Below are positions 16,576 through 24,478 of a stretch of DNA of 64,000 nucleotides, in pieces (the stretch's first letter is position 1; each line of letters opens with the position of its first letter). The translations under genes were made by a program, and so were the position numbers. The notes below the pieces were generated by a model that worked only from the letters and a program-made list of their open reading frames with translations, did not search any database and was not told where the DNA came from. Origin of the DNA: Streptomyces sp. NBC_00572 (GTDB taxonomy: Bacteria; Actinomycetota; Actinomycetes; Streptomycetales; Streptomycetaceae). The stretch lies in the NCBI RefSeq assembly GCF_026341815.1, contig NZ_JAPENX010000001.1, positions 7,006,001 through 7,070,000 of the forward strand, in the 5' to 3' direction.

Positions 16576-17369
16576 GGATCACCGCCGAGAACCTGAGCTG
16601 GTCTGTGGCGGGCACTCCGGTCGTACGAGAGGTCAGCGCCACCATCGCCCCCGGCGAGACGGTCGGCCTGCTCGGCCCCAACGGCTCGGGAAAGTCCTCC
16701 CTGCTGCGTTGCCTGGCCGGCCTCCGAGCCCCCGAAACGGGATCGGTCCGCTACGACGGCACGTCCGTACGGGACTGGAGCGCCCGCCGCATCGCCCGCC
16801 ACGTCGCCTTCGTCGCCCAGGACTCGGGCGCCGACAGCGACCTCCGGGTCGCCGACGTCGTCGGCCTGGGCCGCACCCCGTTCCGGGACCGCTGGCGCGG
16901 AGCCGACGCCACCGACCGCGCGGTGATCGCCGCCGCCCTGGAGGTCGTCGGCCTCACCGCGCTCGCCGACCGCCCCTGGAAGGCGCTGTCGGGCGGCGAA
17001 CGGCAGCGCGCGCACATCGCCCGCGCGCTGGCCCAGCAGCCGTACGCCCTGCTGCTCGACGAACCGACCAACCACCTCGATGTCAAACACCAGCTGGAAC
17101 TGATGGAGCTGCTCACCGGCACCGGCCGGACCGTCCTGGTCGCCCTGCACGACCTGTCGCTCGCGGCCCGGTACTGCGACCGGCTGCTGCTCCTGCACCA
17201 CGGCCGCCTGATCGCTTCCGGCACCCCGGGGGCCGTCCTGACGGCCGACCGGCTCGCCGAGGTCTTCGAGGTGGACGCCGAACTGACCACCGACGCCCTG
17301 GGACACCCGACCGTCGCCTGCCGCCGCCCTCTCGGCACGCCACTCCCAGCGCCCGAACCCGCCCACTGA
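16572..17369 (+). CDS. FecE-type ABC transporter ATP-binding protein
   Basis: 265 residues from GTG 16572, coupled to the permease by a 4-base overlap. Walker A GPNGSGKS (35-42), Q-loop FVAQDS, signature LSGGE (139-143) and Walker B LLLDEPT (160-166) followed by NHLD are intact. The family energises uptake of siderophores, haem, cobalamin and other metal chelates. With the lipoprotein and permease it completes an importer. Confidence 0.93.
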   Translation: MRITAENLSWSVAGTPVVREVSATIAPGETVGLLGPNGSGKSSLLRCLAGLRAPETGSVRYDGTSVRDWSARRIARHVAFVAQDSGADSDLRVADVVGLGRTPFRDRWRGADATDRAVIAAALEVVGLTALADRPWKALSGGERQRAHIARALAQQPYALLLDEPTNHLDVKHQLELMELLTGTGRTVLVALHDLSLAARYCDRLLLLHHGRLIASGTPGAVLTADRLAEVFEVDAELTTDALGHPTVACRRPLGTPLPAPEPAH

Positions 17370-17382
17370 AAGGGACACGACC

Positions 17383-18288
17383 TTGATCACGCCTTCGATC
17401 ACCTCCTCCAGCACCACGCCCCTCCCCACAGGCCCCGTCGCCCCCACCGTTTCGCTCTCCGTCTCCCTCTCCGTCGACAAGCTCATGGCGGCGGCCCTGG
17501 CCGGCGAACACGGCCCGCTCCCCTCCGAACTCATCGCGACCAGCGTGTTCTGGATCCATCACGGAACCCGCCTGGCCGGCGGCGACACCACCTACCTCAA
17601 CCAGTACGTCCTGGTCCGTCTCGGCGACTCCTTCGGCGGCTGCGCGTTCGAGGCCGGCGAACTGGCCCCGGAGGTCTGCCGCGACTACTCCGGGACGCCG
17701 CTCGACGTCCTGCTGCGCGAGGCCCCGCGCCCCCTGCGGATCGCCGCCCTCGACGCGTACCTCGCGCACACCCGCCCCCACCGGGTGGCCGCCGACGAGG
17801 GAGACGCCGAGCCCGTCACCCTCCCGGGCGGGACGCCGGAGACCCGCGCGAGGGCCCGCGACGCGGCCATCGCCGGGCTGCTCGACGTCGAAGACGGCGC
17901 GACCGTGGGACTCATCGGCGTGGTCAACCCGCTGGTCGCGGCGATACGCGAGCGCGGCGGCGAACCCCTGCCCTGCGACTTCAACCTCAGGCAGACCCAG
18001 TGGGGCGATCCCGTCACCGACGACATGCACGAAGTCCTCGACCGCGCCGACGCCGTCGTCGCCACGGGAATGACCCTGAGCAACGGCTCGTTCGACACGA
18101 TCCTGGAGCGCTGCCGCCACCGCGGCATCCCGCTGATCGTGTACGCGCAGAGCGGCAGCGCCGTCGCCCGTGCCTTCCTCGGCTCGGGGGTGACCGCCCT
18201 GTCGGCGGAGCCGTTCCCCTTCTCCCAGTTCAGCGCCGAGGAGACGGTCCTGTACCGCTACCGCACAGCGGACGGCGGGGCCGCATGA
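17383..18288 (+). CDS. DUF4213/DUF364 'putative heavy-metal chelation' protein
   Basis: 301 residues; TTG start at 17383 with AAAGGGA about 8 bases upstream. The N-terminal part (about 35-130; FWIHHGTRLAGGDTTYLNQY and SFGGCAFEAGEL) resembles the enolase-N-like DUF4213 domain. The C-terminal part (about 165-290; VGLIGVVNPLV, DADAVVATG-like DRADAVVATGMTLSNGSFDTIL, PLIVYAQSGSA) resembles the Rossmann-like DUF364. Proteins of this type are tied to metal handling only by context; no reaction is established. Here it sits between an importer and two biosynthetic enzymes. Its ATGA overlap with the kinase implies coupled expression. Confidence 0.8.
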   Translation: MITPSITSSSTTPLPTGPVAPTVSLSVSLSVDKLMAAALAGEHGPLPSELIATSVFWIHHGTRLAGGDTTYLNQYVLVRLGDSFGGCAFEAGELAPEVCRDYSGTPLDVLLREAPRPLRIAALDAYLAHTRPHRVAADEGDAEPVTLPGGTPETRARARDAAIAGLLDVEDGATVGLIGVVNPLVAAIRERGGEPLPCDFNLRQTQWGDPVTDDMHEVLDRADAVVATGMTLSNGSFDTILERCRHRGIPLIVYAQSGSAVARAFLGSGVTALSAEPFPFSQFSAEETVLYRYRTADGGAA

Positions 18289-19418
18289 CCCGCGACACCC
18301 ACCCGACCCCACCCACAGCCAAGGCCAAGGCCGACGCCGACACACGCGCACGCGCACGCCCGAGTGCGAGCACGGGAACGGGTACGGGTGCGGACGCAGG
18401 ACCCGACGCCCTCCCCACCGGCACCGGACACGCTCCCTGCCACCACGGCGAACTCCTCCAGGGCGTCTTCCTGGACGCCGACGGACGCCGGTGCGCAGGC
18501 CTGGTCACCCTCCCCATGGCCGGCCCCGGCAGCCGGGCCGAGTTCGTCCGCCGCCCCGGCACACCGCCGGAGGCGCTCACCGTCGTCCCCGCCGACCGTG
18601 GGAAAGCCGCAAGGGCCGTCGCCTTCGCGGCGGCGGAGTGCGCACGACGGGCCGGACTGCCGCCCAGCGGCGGGCAGTTGAGGCTCACCGGCGACGTGCC
18701 GGTGGGCCTGGGCATGGGCAGCTCCACGAGTGACGTGATCGCGACCGTCCGGGCGGTCGCCGACTCGTACGGGCTCCGCCTCGCCCCCGAGACCGTCGCC
18801 CGCCTTGCCGTCCGGGCGGAACGGGCCAGCGATCCGCTGATGCTCGACGCCCGCCCGGTCCTCTTCGCCCAGCGGGAGGGCCGGATCCTGGAGGTCCTGG
18901 GGCAGGCCCTCCCGCCCCTGGTCGTCGTGGGCTGCGTACTCGGCGGGGGAGCGCCCGTCGACACCCTGGCCCTGCCCGTACGGGAGACCACGGACGCCGA
19001 CATCCAGGAGTACGAACGACTGCGCACCCTCCTGCGCCGCGCGATGACCACCGGCGACGCACGGCTGGTGGGTCACGTGGCCACGGCCAGTGCGCGACGC
19101 GGCCAAGAGGTCTTGAAACACCGGGAGTTCCAGACGCTGATCGCGATCGCCCGCCGGTCCGGAGCGGCGGGCGTGCAGATCGCGCACAGCGGCGCCGTGG
19201 CAGGCGTCCTCTTCGACCCGGCCGCACCGGGGGACCTGCGGTCTCGCCTGCGCGTGTGCCGGCACGCCCTGAACACCCACGGCATCCCCACCACCCGCAC
19301 CTTCACGACCTTCACCCACGCCCCCGAGGAGTTCCCCGATGGACGAGCACATCGCCGACGCGATCGGCCGGCCCGACCTGATACGCCTCGACGACCGGCT
19401 CGTCTGCCTGCGCTTTGA
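18285..19418 (+). CDS. GHMP-family kinase, PduX (L-threonine kinase)-like
   Basis: 377 residues from ATG 18285. The first 45 residues are a low-complexity Ala/Arg/Gly/Thr extension. The kinase core starts at PCHHGELLQGVF (about 51-62), the signature start of L-threonine kinases, and the GHMP ATP loop is PVGLGMGSSTSD (139-150). Known relatives phosphorylate the side-chain hydroxyl of Thr (for cobalamin assembly) or related amino acids. No other cobalamin gene is nearby, and the next gene is a PLP beta-replacement-type enzyme, so O-phosphoserine, O-phosphothreonine or O-phosphohomoserine are the candidate products. The 3' end overlaps the next gene by 80 bases. Confidence 0.82.
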   Translation: MTRDTHPTPPTAKAKADADTRARARPSASTGTGTGADAGPDALPTGTGHAPCHHGELLQGVFLDADGRRCAGLVTLPMAGPGSRAEFVRRPGTPPEALTVVPADRGKAARAVAFAAAECARRAGLPPSGGQLRLTGDVPVGLGMGSSTSDVIATVRAVADSYGLRLAPETVARLAVRAERASDPLMLDARPVLFAQREGRILEVLGQALPPLVVVGCVLGGGAPVDTLALPVRETTDADIQEYERLRTLLRRAMTTGDARLVGHVATASARRGQEVLKHREFQTLIAIARRSGAAGVQIAHSGAVAGVLFDPAAPGDLRSRLRVCRHALNTHGIPTTRTFTTFTHAPEEFPDGRAHRRRDRPARPDTPRRPARLPAL

Positions 19419-20355
19419 GACGATGAAGGTGGTCTCCGCGCTGGCCGCGGTACGCCACCTCCTCGACACCGGAGCCGTACGGCGTGGGGACACCCTCCTC
19501 GACAGCTCCAGCGGCATCTACGCGTACGCCCTGGCTCTGGCCTGCCACCGGCACGGCATGCACTGCCACGTCGTCGGCTCGACGACCGTCGACAAGACCC
19601 TGCGCACCCAGCTCTCCGTGCTGGGGGCCACGCTCGAACAGATGGAACCCTGCGACGACCTCAAACTCGACCAGAAGCGACGCGTAGAGCGGATCCACGA
19701 GATCCTCACCGCACACCCCGAGTACCACTGGATGCGGCAGTACCACGACGACATCCACTACCTCGGCTACCGCGCGATCGCCGACCGCATCGGGGAGGAG
19801 GCCGGCGCGAACCGGCTCACCCTCGTCGGCGGAGTCGGCTCGGGGGCCTCCACCGGTGCACTCACCCGCTGTCTGCGCGCGGCGGGCGACGGCTCGGCCG
19901 ACGTCGAACTCGTCGGCGTCCAGCCCTACGGAAGCCTCACGTTCGGAGCCGAGCACACCTCGGACCCCGAGATCATCATCGCCGGGATCGGGAGCTCCAT
20001 CCCCTTCGGCAACGTCAGGCACGAGCTGTACGACACCCTGCACTGGATCTCCTTCGACGCCGCCCTGTCCGGCGCCGTCGACCTCCTGCGTCGCCACGCG
20101 GTCTTCGCGGGCCTGTCCACCGGCGCGGCCTACCTCGCGGCCCGCCACGAACATGACCGCGCTCCCGAACGGACCGTCCTCTTCATCGCCCCCGACACCG
20201 GTCACCGCTACGTCGACACCGTCTACACCCGCCACCGCGAAGCCACGCCCGTCGCCCACCTCACCCCCCGGGACATCGTCGACCAGACCGAACTGGCCCT
20301 TCCCTGGTCCCGGATGCCCTGGAACCGAACCACGGGCCCGTCACTCGCCTCGTAA
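19339..20355 (+). CDS. PLP-dependent SbnA/cysteine-synthase-like enzyme
   Basis: 338 residues; ATG 19339 has GAGGAG 7 bases upstream. Fold-type II PLP protein: Schiff-base Lys is likely Lys30 (FETMK), substrate loop SSSGIYAYAL (56-65) and phosphate loop GSGASTGA (about 174-181). In the family the loop reads SSGNxG; here the Asn that contacts the PLP ring is Ile. SbnA of Staphylococcus joins O-phosphoserine to glutamate for staphyloferrin B, and its O-phosphoserine comes from a dedicated kinase (SbnI). The kinase/PLP pair here looks like an analogous module. It ends the operon. Confidence 0.85.
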   Translation: MDEHIADAIGRPDLIRLDDRLVCLRFETMKVVSALAAVRHLLDTGAVRRGDTLLDSSSGIYAYALALACHRHGMHCHVVGSTTVDKTLRTQLSVLGATLEQMEPCDDLKLDQKRRVERIHEILTAHPEYHWMRQYHDDIHYLGYRAIADRIGEEAGANRLTLVGGVGSGASTGALTRCLRAAGDGSADVELVGVQPYGSLTFGAEHTSDPEIIIAGIGSSIPFGNVRHELYDTLHWISFDAALSGAVDLLRRHAVFAGLSTGAAYLAARHEHDRAPERTVLFIAPDTGHRYVDTVYTRHREATPVAHLTPRDIVDQTELALPWSRMPWNRTTGPSLAS

Positions 20356-20476
20356 CACCCCAACACCCCAACACCCCAACGCGCTGACACCCCGGGCCCA
20401 GGACCAGCTCCGTACGCCACTATGGGATGTTTGCTGAGTTCACCCCAATAGATGCGGAAAATACGGAAAGCAGGGA

Positions 20477-21712
20477 ATGGTGCGGAACGGTGGCAGCTAC
20501 GGCGAAGACACCACGGAACAAGGCGACGGCCGGCTCCGGATCCTGCTGTACGTGGCGTTTCTCCTGCTTCTGGGCTCCGCCCTCACCCGCTTCCTGATCC
20601 GGCACACGGGCGAGAACCTCGCCCCCTGGGTCATCTCCCTCTCAGCCGCTCTGGCGGTCCTCTACGTCGTCGAACCGTTCCTGGGCCCTCGCCCGTCGAG
20701 GCGCAGATACGCGTGGCTCGGGGCGGTCGTCGCCGTCTGGTTCGCCTTGGTCTGGCTGGCGCCGAGCTTCGGCTGGTGCGCGGTCCCGCTCTTCTTCATC
20801 GGCCTGCGCACCCTGCGCCCACCGGCCGCGATCGCCCTTATCGCACTGGTGACCGCGGCCTCGGTGACCGCACACCTGCGGCTGGCCGGTCGCCTGGACG
20901 TGGACGTGTTCCTCGCACCTCCGGCGATCGCCGCGATCGCCGTCGCGGTCTACGTCCAGATGGACCGCCAGGCGCGGCGCCAGCGCGAGCTGATCGACGA
21001 CCTGATCCGTACCCGCCGTGAACTCGCCGCGACCGAACGCCGCGAGGGCACTCTCGCCGAGCGCCAGCGCCTGTCCATGGAGATCCACGACAGCCTGGCC
21101 CAGGGGCTGTCGAGTCAGCAGATGCTGCTCCAGGCCGCAGACCGCGTCTGGGACACCGACCCGGCCACCGCCCGCACTCACGTACACACCGCCACCGCGA
21201 TCGCCGAGCACAACCTCGCCGAGGCCCGCCGCTTCGTCCACGACCTGGCCCCCGCCGACCTCGCCGACGGCGACGGCCTCGACCAAGCCCTCCGCACCCT
21301 CGCCGAACGGGAGACCTCGGACCGCCTCATCGTCCACTGCCACATCGACGGCACCCCCACCGGGCCCCTGCCCGAGCGAGTCCAGTCCGCCCTGCTCCGC
21401 ATCGCCCAGGGCGCCCTCGCGAACGTCCGCGAACACTCCGGCGCGACCACCGCGGCGCTCACCCTGACGTACCTCGACGACCAGGTCGTGCTGGACGTCT
21501 CCGACAACGGCAACGGCTTCGACCCCGCATTCGGCCCCGCCTTCGACCCAGCCGACGCGCGGCACGGCGAAGAGGCGGGCACACGCGGGCACGGCCTCCC
21601 CGCCATCCGGACCCGCACCCGCCAACTCGGCGGCACCCTCACCATCGAATCCCTCCCGGGCGAGGGCACGGTCCTCTCCGCCGCGGTCCCCGTCCACCCC
21701 GCGACGACCTGA
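20477..21712 (+). CDS. Sensor histidine kinase, NarL-partner type (HisKA_3), orphan
   Basis: 411 residues. About five or six membrane helices in the first 160 residues with almost no extracytoplasmic loops, then a coiled linker, HisKA_3 with His204 (LSMEIHDSLAQGL) and HATPase_c with RIAQGALANVREH, DNGNGFD and GHGLPAIR. Kinases of this class pair with NarL/LuxR response regulators, but no such gene is adjacent in this window. A short iteron of ACACCCCAA units (20354-20380) lies upstream, after the PLP gene. Confidence 0.88.
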   Translation: MVRNGGSYGEDTTEQGDGRLRILLYVAFLLLLGSALTRFLIRHTGENLAPWVISLSAALAVLYVVEPFLGPRPSRRRYAWLGAVVAVWFALVWLAPSFGWCAVPLFFIGLRTLRPPAAIALIALVTAASVTAHLRLAGRLDVDVFLAPPAIAAIAVAVYVQMDRQARRQRELIDDLIRTRRELAATERREGTLAERQRLSMEIHDSLAQGLSSQQMLLQAADRVWDTDPATARTHVHTATAIAEHNLAEARRFVHDLAPADLADGDGLDQALRTLAERETSDRLIVHCHIDGTPTGPLPERVQSALLRIAQGALANVREHSGATTAALTLTYLDDQVVLDVSDNGNGFDPAFGPAFDPADARHGEEAGTRGHGLPAIRTRTRQLGGTLTIESLPGEGTVLSAAVPVHPATT

Positions 21713-21770
21713 CCCGGAACGCCCCGCCCCGCACCTGCTTCACGCGAAACACGGAAGCCGGCCCAGGCCG

Positions 21771-21784
21771 CCCGACGCGTCGGG
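21771..21784. terminator. 14-bp palindrome between convergent genes
   Basis: CCCGACGCGTCGGG lies between the sensor kinase (ends 21712) and the convergent carboxypeptidase gene (ends 21817). Possible bidirectional terminator. Confidence 0.35.
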
Positions 21785-21816
21785 ATGCCCACGGGGCGCC
21801 CACGGTGTCGGCGTCG

Positions 21817-22569
21817 TCAGATGCCGCAGCTGGACGCGGACCAGAAGCGGCTGCCCCGGTGGTCGAGGTGGGTGTGGTCGCCGTGTCCGGGGTAGCCCGG
21901 GCCGAGGATCCCGTTGAAACCGTGGTTACGTGCCTGCTGGGCCAGCAGGCACAGCGAGTGGGGTCCGGAGCCGAGGTCGGCCGCGTCGCCGTAGAGGTGG
22001 CGGCTCGACGTGGCACCGCCGACGGCGTCGTTGCAGGCGTGGCTGCGGAAGCCGCTGGTGACGCGGATGCTCTGGTCGCCGAGGGCGTGCCGCAGGGCCT
22101 CCAGCTTCCACATCGTGCGCAGGGCGTTGGACTTCGCGGTGGCCGCGCTCACCGCCCCTCCGGCCCAGGTGGAGTTGCAGTCGTTGAGCTCGGCGTAGGA
22201 GAAGTGGACGGGGGTGCAGTCGTCGTCCTGGAGCGCGTAGATCTTGCCGAACGTCGCCGGGCCCGCGACGCCGTCGGCGGCCAGCCCGTAGGCGGCCTGG
22301 AAGCGCTTGACGGCAGCCGCCGTTCCCGGGCCGTAGGCGCCGTCGATCGCGAGCACCCCGCCGTAGCCGGGATACCCGGCCACGCGAATCTGCAGCGCCG
22401 TGACGTCGGCACCGGAGGCGCCCTGGGAGAGGGTCCGGGACCAGGTGTAGCAGCCATCGGCCTGGGCGGTGCCGGCCGTGGCCACCACCCCGGTCAACGA
22501 GGCAGCCATGAGCATGACAATTGAGAGGAATAGGCGCAGCGGCAGAGAACGTGGGGCGTGTCGGGACAT
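21817..22569 (-). CDS. Secreted zinc D-Ala-D-Ala carboxypeptidase (M15) with PG-binding domain
   Basis: 250 residues. Sec signal peptide to about residue 38 (ends TAQA-DG). PG_binding_1 domain at about 45-108 (VTALQIRVAGYPG, AAAVKRFQAAYGLAADGVAG). M15A peptidase domain follows with zinc and catalytic residues in SRHLYGDAADLG and GHGDHTHLD, and several Cys likely in disulfides. It resembles the classical Streptomyces albus G DD-peptidase in both length and order of domains. Acts outside the membrane on peptidoglycan stem peptides. Stands apart from the poly-glutamate operon just downstream but may serve the same envelope. Confidence 0.93.
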   Translation of the reverse strand: MSRHAPRSLPLRLFLSIVMLMAASLTGVVATAGTAQADGCYTWSRTLSQGASGADVTALQIRVAGYPGYGGVLAIDGAYGPGTAAAVKRFQAAYGLAADGVAGPATFGKIYALQDDDCTPVHFSYAELNDCNSTWAGGAVSAATAKSNALRTMWKLEALRHALGDQSIRVTSGFRSHACNDAVGGATSSRHLYGDAADLGSGPHSLCLLAQQARNHGFNGILGPGYPGHGDHTHLDHRGSRFWSASSCGI

Positions 22570-22824
22570 CGATCCTCCATGGCCTCAGGAATCCGAAGTG
22601 ACCCAGGGGTGAGAGTCCCCCCGAGACTGACGGCCCGGTCGACGCGCGTCAACCACGCCGGAGCGGGCGACATTTGTCGGGCCAATGGCGCCCGGATGAA
22701 CGAGAAGACCCCCGGGTCTCCGCGCTGACCCCGCCCGATCCGTGGGCCTCGCCACCGGGTGCGCGAGGCCCACGGACCGGGCGGCGGAGAAGGCGGACCA
22801 CACCGACAACCGATCCCCCGCGTG

Positions 22825-23904
22825 TCAGAGGCGCTTCGCGCTGCGCAGGGTCTTGGCGTAGTAGCCGTTCCCGTCGAGCCGGGAGACTCCGCCGACGTCG
22901 CCGATCGTCGGACCGTTGACCTCCTCGCGGCTGGAGATGAAGATGAGGTGCCCTTCGGTGTCGTGGCCGAGAACCATGCCGACGTGGTCGAGTCGCTGTC
23001 CCGTACGGGCGTCGAGCTTGAAGAAGACGAGATCCCCCGGCTGCAGCTGGTCGATGGCGGAGGGGCGGTCCCCTTCCGAGACGCCGGCGAGCGGCAGGAC
23101 GTCCACACCCCGATCGGAGCGCGCCATGCCGTTCGCGGTGCGGGGCAGGCCGTCCCCGGCGGTGTCGGAGGACATCAGCGGGTAGCGCGCGCGGTAGCCG
23201 AGCACCATACGGATGTAGCCCGAACAGTCCAGGGACCGGGCACGCATGGCCTCCGGCGAGCCGACGGCGCCGTTCCGGAACGAGTACGGGATCCCGAGGT
23301 AGTCGTAGAAATCGGACTGTTCGAGACGCAGATCCCCGCCCTCGGCCCCCGAGGTGTTCAGCGGCCCGAAGTTCGCGTCACCCGCGTAGACGACCCCCTT
23401 CTCGTCCTTCTGCTGCGGCGCGCCCGCCACGTACTGGTTGGCGAAGGCGAAGATGTCGTCCTCCTCGCTGCCCGCGTACTCCGCGTACCAGTCCTTGAAC
23501 CACTTCCGCTTCTCCGCGCCCTTGGCCCAGGGTTCGGGCATGAGCCGGACCCAGTCCGTCGTCGAGACCTTGGACGCCGTGGAGGCGGGCTCGGCGAAGG
23601 TCCGCGCCGGGCCCGTCAGCTTCGCCGTGCGGGCCCCGTCGGTCAGGACCGCCTTGACCTGGCCGTCGGCGCCCCGCAGCACGCTCCGTGCGGGGTTCGC
23701 GAGCCGCGTCCACCGCTCCTCGCCCGTCTTCTCGGACGTGGCGGCCTGCCCCCGGACTCCGGTGAGCACGCCGACGTTACGCACCTCGGTGACGCCTCGC
23801 TCCTCCTGCTTGCGCAGTTCGAGGGTGAGGTATCCCGAGGTGGCGACGAGCCCGAGGACCACGAGGCCCGTGAGGAGCGGGCGGGTCTTCTTCTTCCCTG
23901 CCAT
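22825..23904 (-). CDS. NlpC/P60-type hydrolase of the poly-gamma-glutamate operon
   Basis: 359 residues. An N-terminal signal or anchor helix (about 9-29), an SH3-like middle region (about 60-130), then an NlpC/P60 catalytic domain: the nucleophile Cys is in SLDCSGYIRMV, and the His is in DHVGMVLG. The family cleaves gamma-D-Glu linkages in peptidoglycan, and relatives cut poly-gamma-glutamate. It is the last gene of the operon, 16 bases after capC, so a role in trimming or releasing the polymer is plausible. Confidence 0.88.
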   Translation of the reverse strand: MAGKKKTRPLLTGLVVLGLVATSGYLTLELRKQEERGVTEVRNVGVLTGVRGQAATSEKTGEERWTRLANPARSVLRGADGQVKAVLTDGARTAKLTGPARTFAEPASTASKVSTTDWVRLMPEPWAKGAEKRKWFKDWYAEYAGSEEDDIFAFANQYVAGAPQQKDEKGVVYAGDANFGPLNTSGAEGGDLRLEQSDFYDYLGIPYSFRNGAVGSPEAMRARSLDCSGYIRMVLGYRARYPLMSSDTAGDGLPRTANGMARSDRGVDVLPLAGVSEGDRPSAIDQLQPGDLVFFKLDARTGQRLDHVGMVLGHDTEGHLIFISSREEVNGPTIGDVGGVSRLDGNGYYAKTLRSAKRL

Positions 23905-23920
23905 GGTTGGTTCTCGATTC

Positions 23921-24403
23921 TCAGGCGGCGGGCATGACGCCGAGCAGCAGGCCGGCGGCGACGACGATGTAGGCCATCAGGGAGACCGAGGCCGTCGCCA
24001 GAAGCGTGGGCCCCTTGGGCTGACGGACCAGCTGGTACGCGATGAGGCCGGGGACGATGAACCCGAGGGTCTGGTTGCCGTACAGCAGCGGGAACTCGAG
24101 CGAGAGCACGATCATCACCGTGGCCTGCAGCAGGACGCCCAGGAGGACCACCGCGGCGAACAGCCTCTTGCCGTACAGGATCACGAGCCGCTGCATGACC
24201 TTCGTACCCGCGTACGTCAGGGTGGTGACGCCGACGACCATGGCCGCACGCTGCAGGTCCTCGATGAGGGTGAGCGCGAGCCAGCCCGGCGTGATCATTC
24301 CGCCGGGGGAGAGGTTGGTGGTGAGGTAGCACAGCAGGGAGAAGAGCAGACCTATGGCGATGCCCAGGGCGGCCATCTCGGGGGTCAGGGCGGCGGTGGT
24401 CAA
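23921..24403 (-). CDS. pgsC: Poly-gamma-glutamate synthesis membrane protein CapC/PgsC
   Basis: 160 residues with about five membrane helices. The family motif region LSPGGMITPGWLAL follows the first helix, and KRLFAAVVLLGVLLQ and TLGFIVPGLIAYQL match the later helices. CapC forms a membrane complex with CapB and is needed for ligation or export of the glutamate polymer. Length is normal for the family (about 150). Directly follows capB on the same transcript. Confidence 0.92.
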   Translation of the reverse strand: MTTAALTPEMAALGIAIGLLFSLLCYLTTNLSPGGMITPGWLALTLIEDLQRAAMVVGVTTLTYAGTKVMQRLVILYGKRLFAAVVLLGVLLQATVMIVLSLEFPLLYGNQTLGFIVPGLIAYQLVRQPKGPTLLATASVSLMAYIVVAAGLLLGVMPAA

Positions 24404-24478
24404 CGGTGGCTCCGGGCGCGGGTACGGGTTCGGGCGGGACGGTCGGCAGGGGCCGGCGGCGGTCGGCGGCCGTCGGGG

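Noticed and set aside
18000..18284. Longer N terminus of the GHMP kinase (open frame back to 18000)
   Set aside because: This part is the off-frame of the DUF364 gene; ATG 18285 overlapping its stop is the natural start.
12893..20355. Cobalamin biosynthesis and uptake locus (because of the PduX-like kinase and BtuF-like binding protein)
   Set aside because: No cob or cbi gene and no cobalamin riboswitch-like leader before the operon; the zinc-type box and SbnA-like enzyme fit a metallophore better. Kept as the main alternative.
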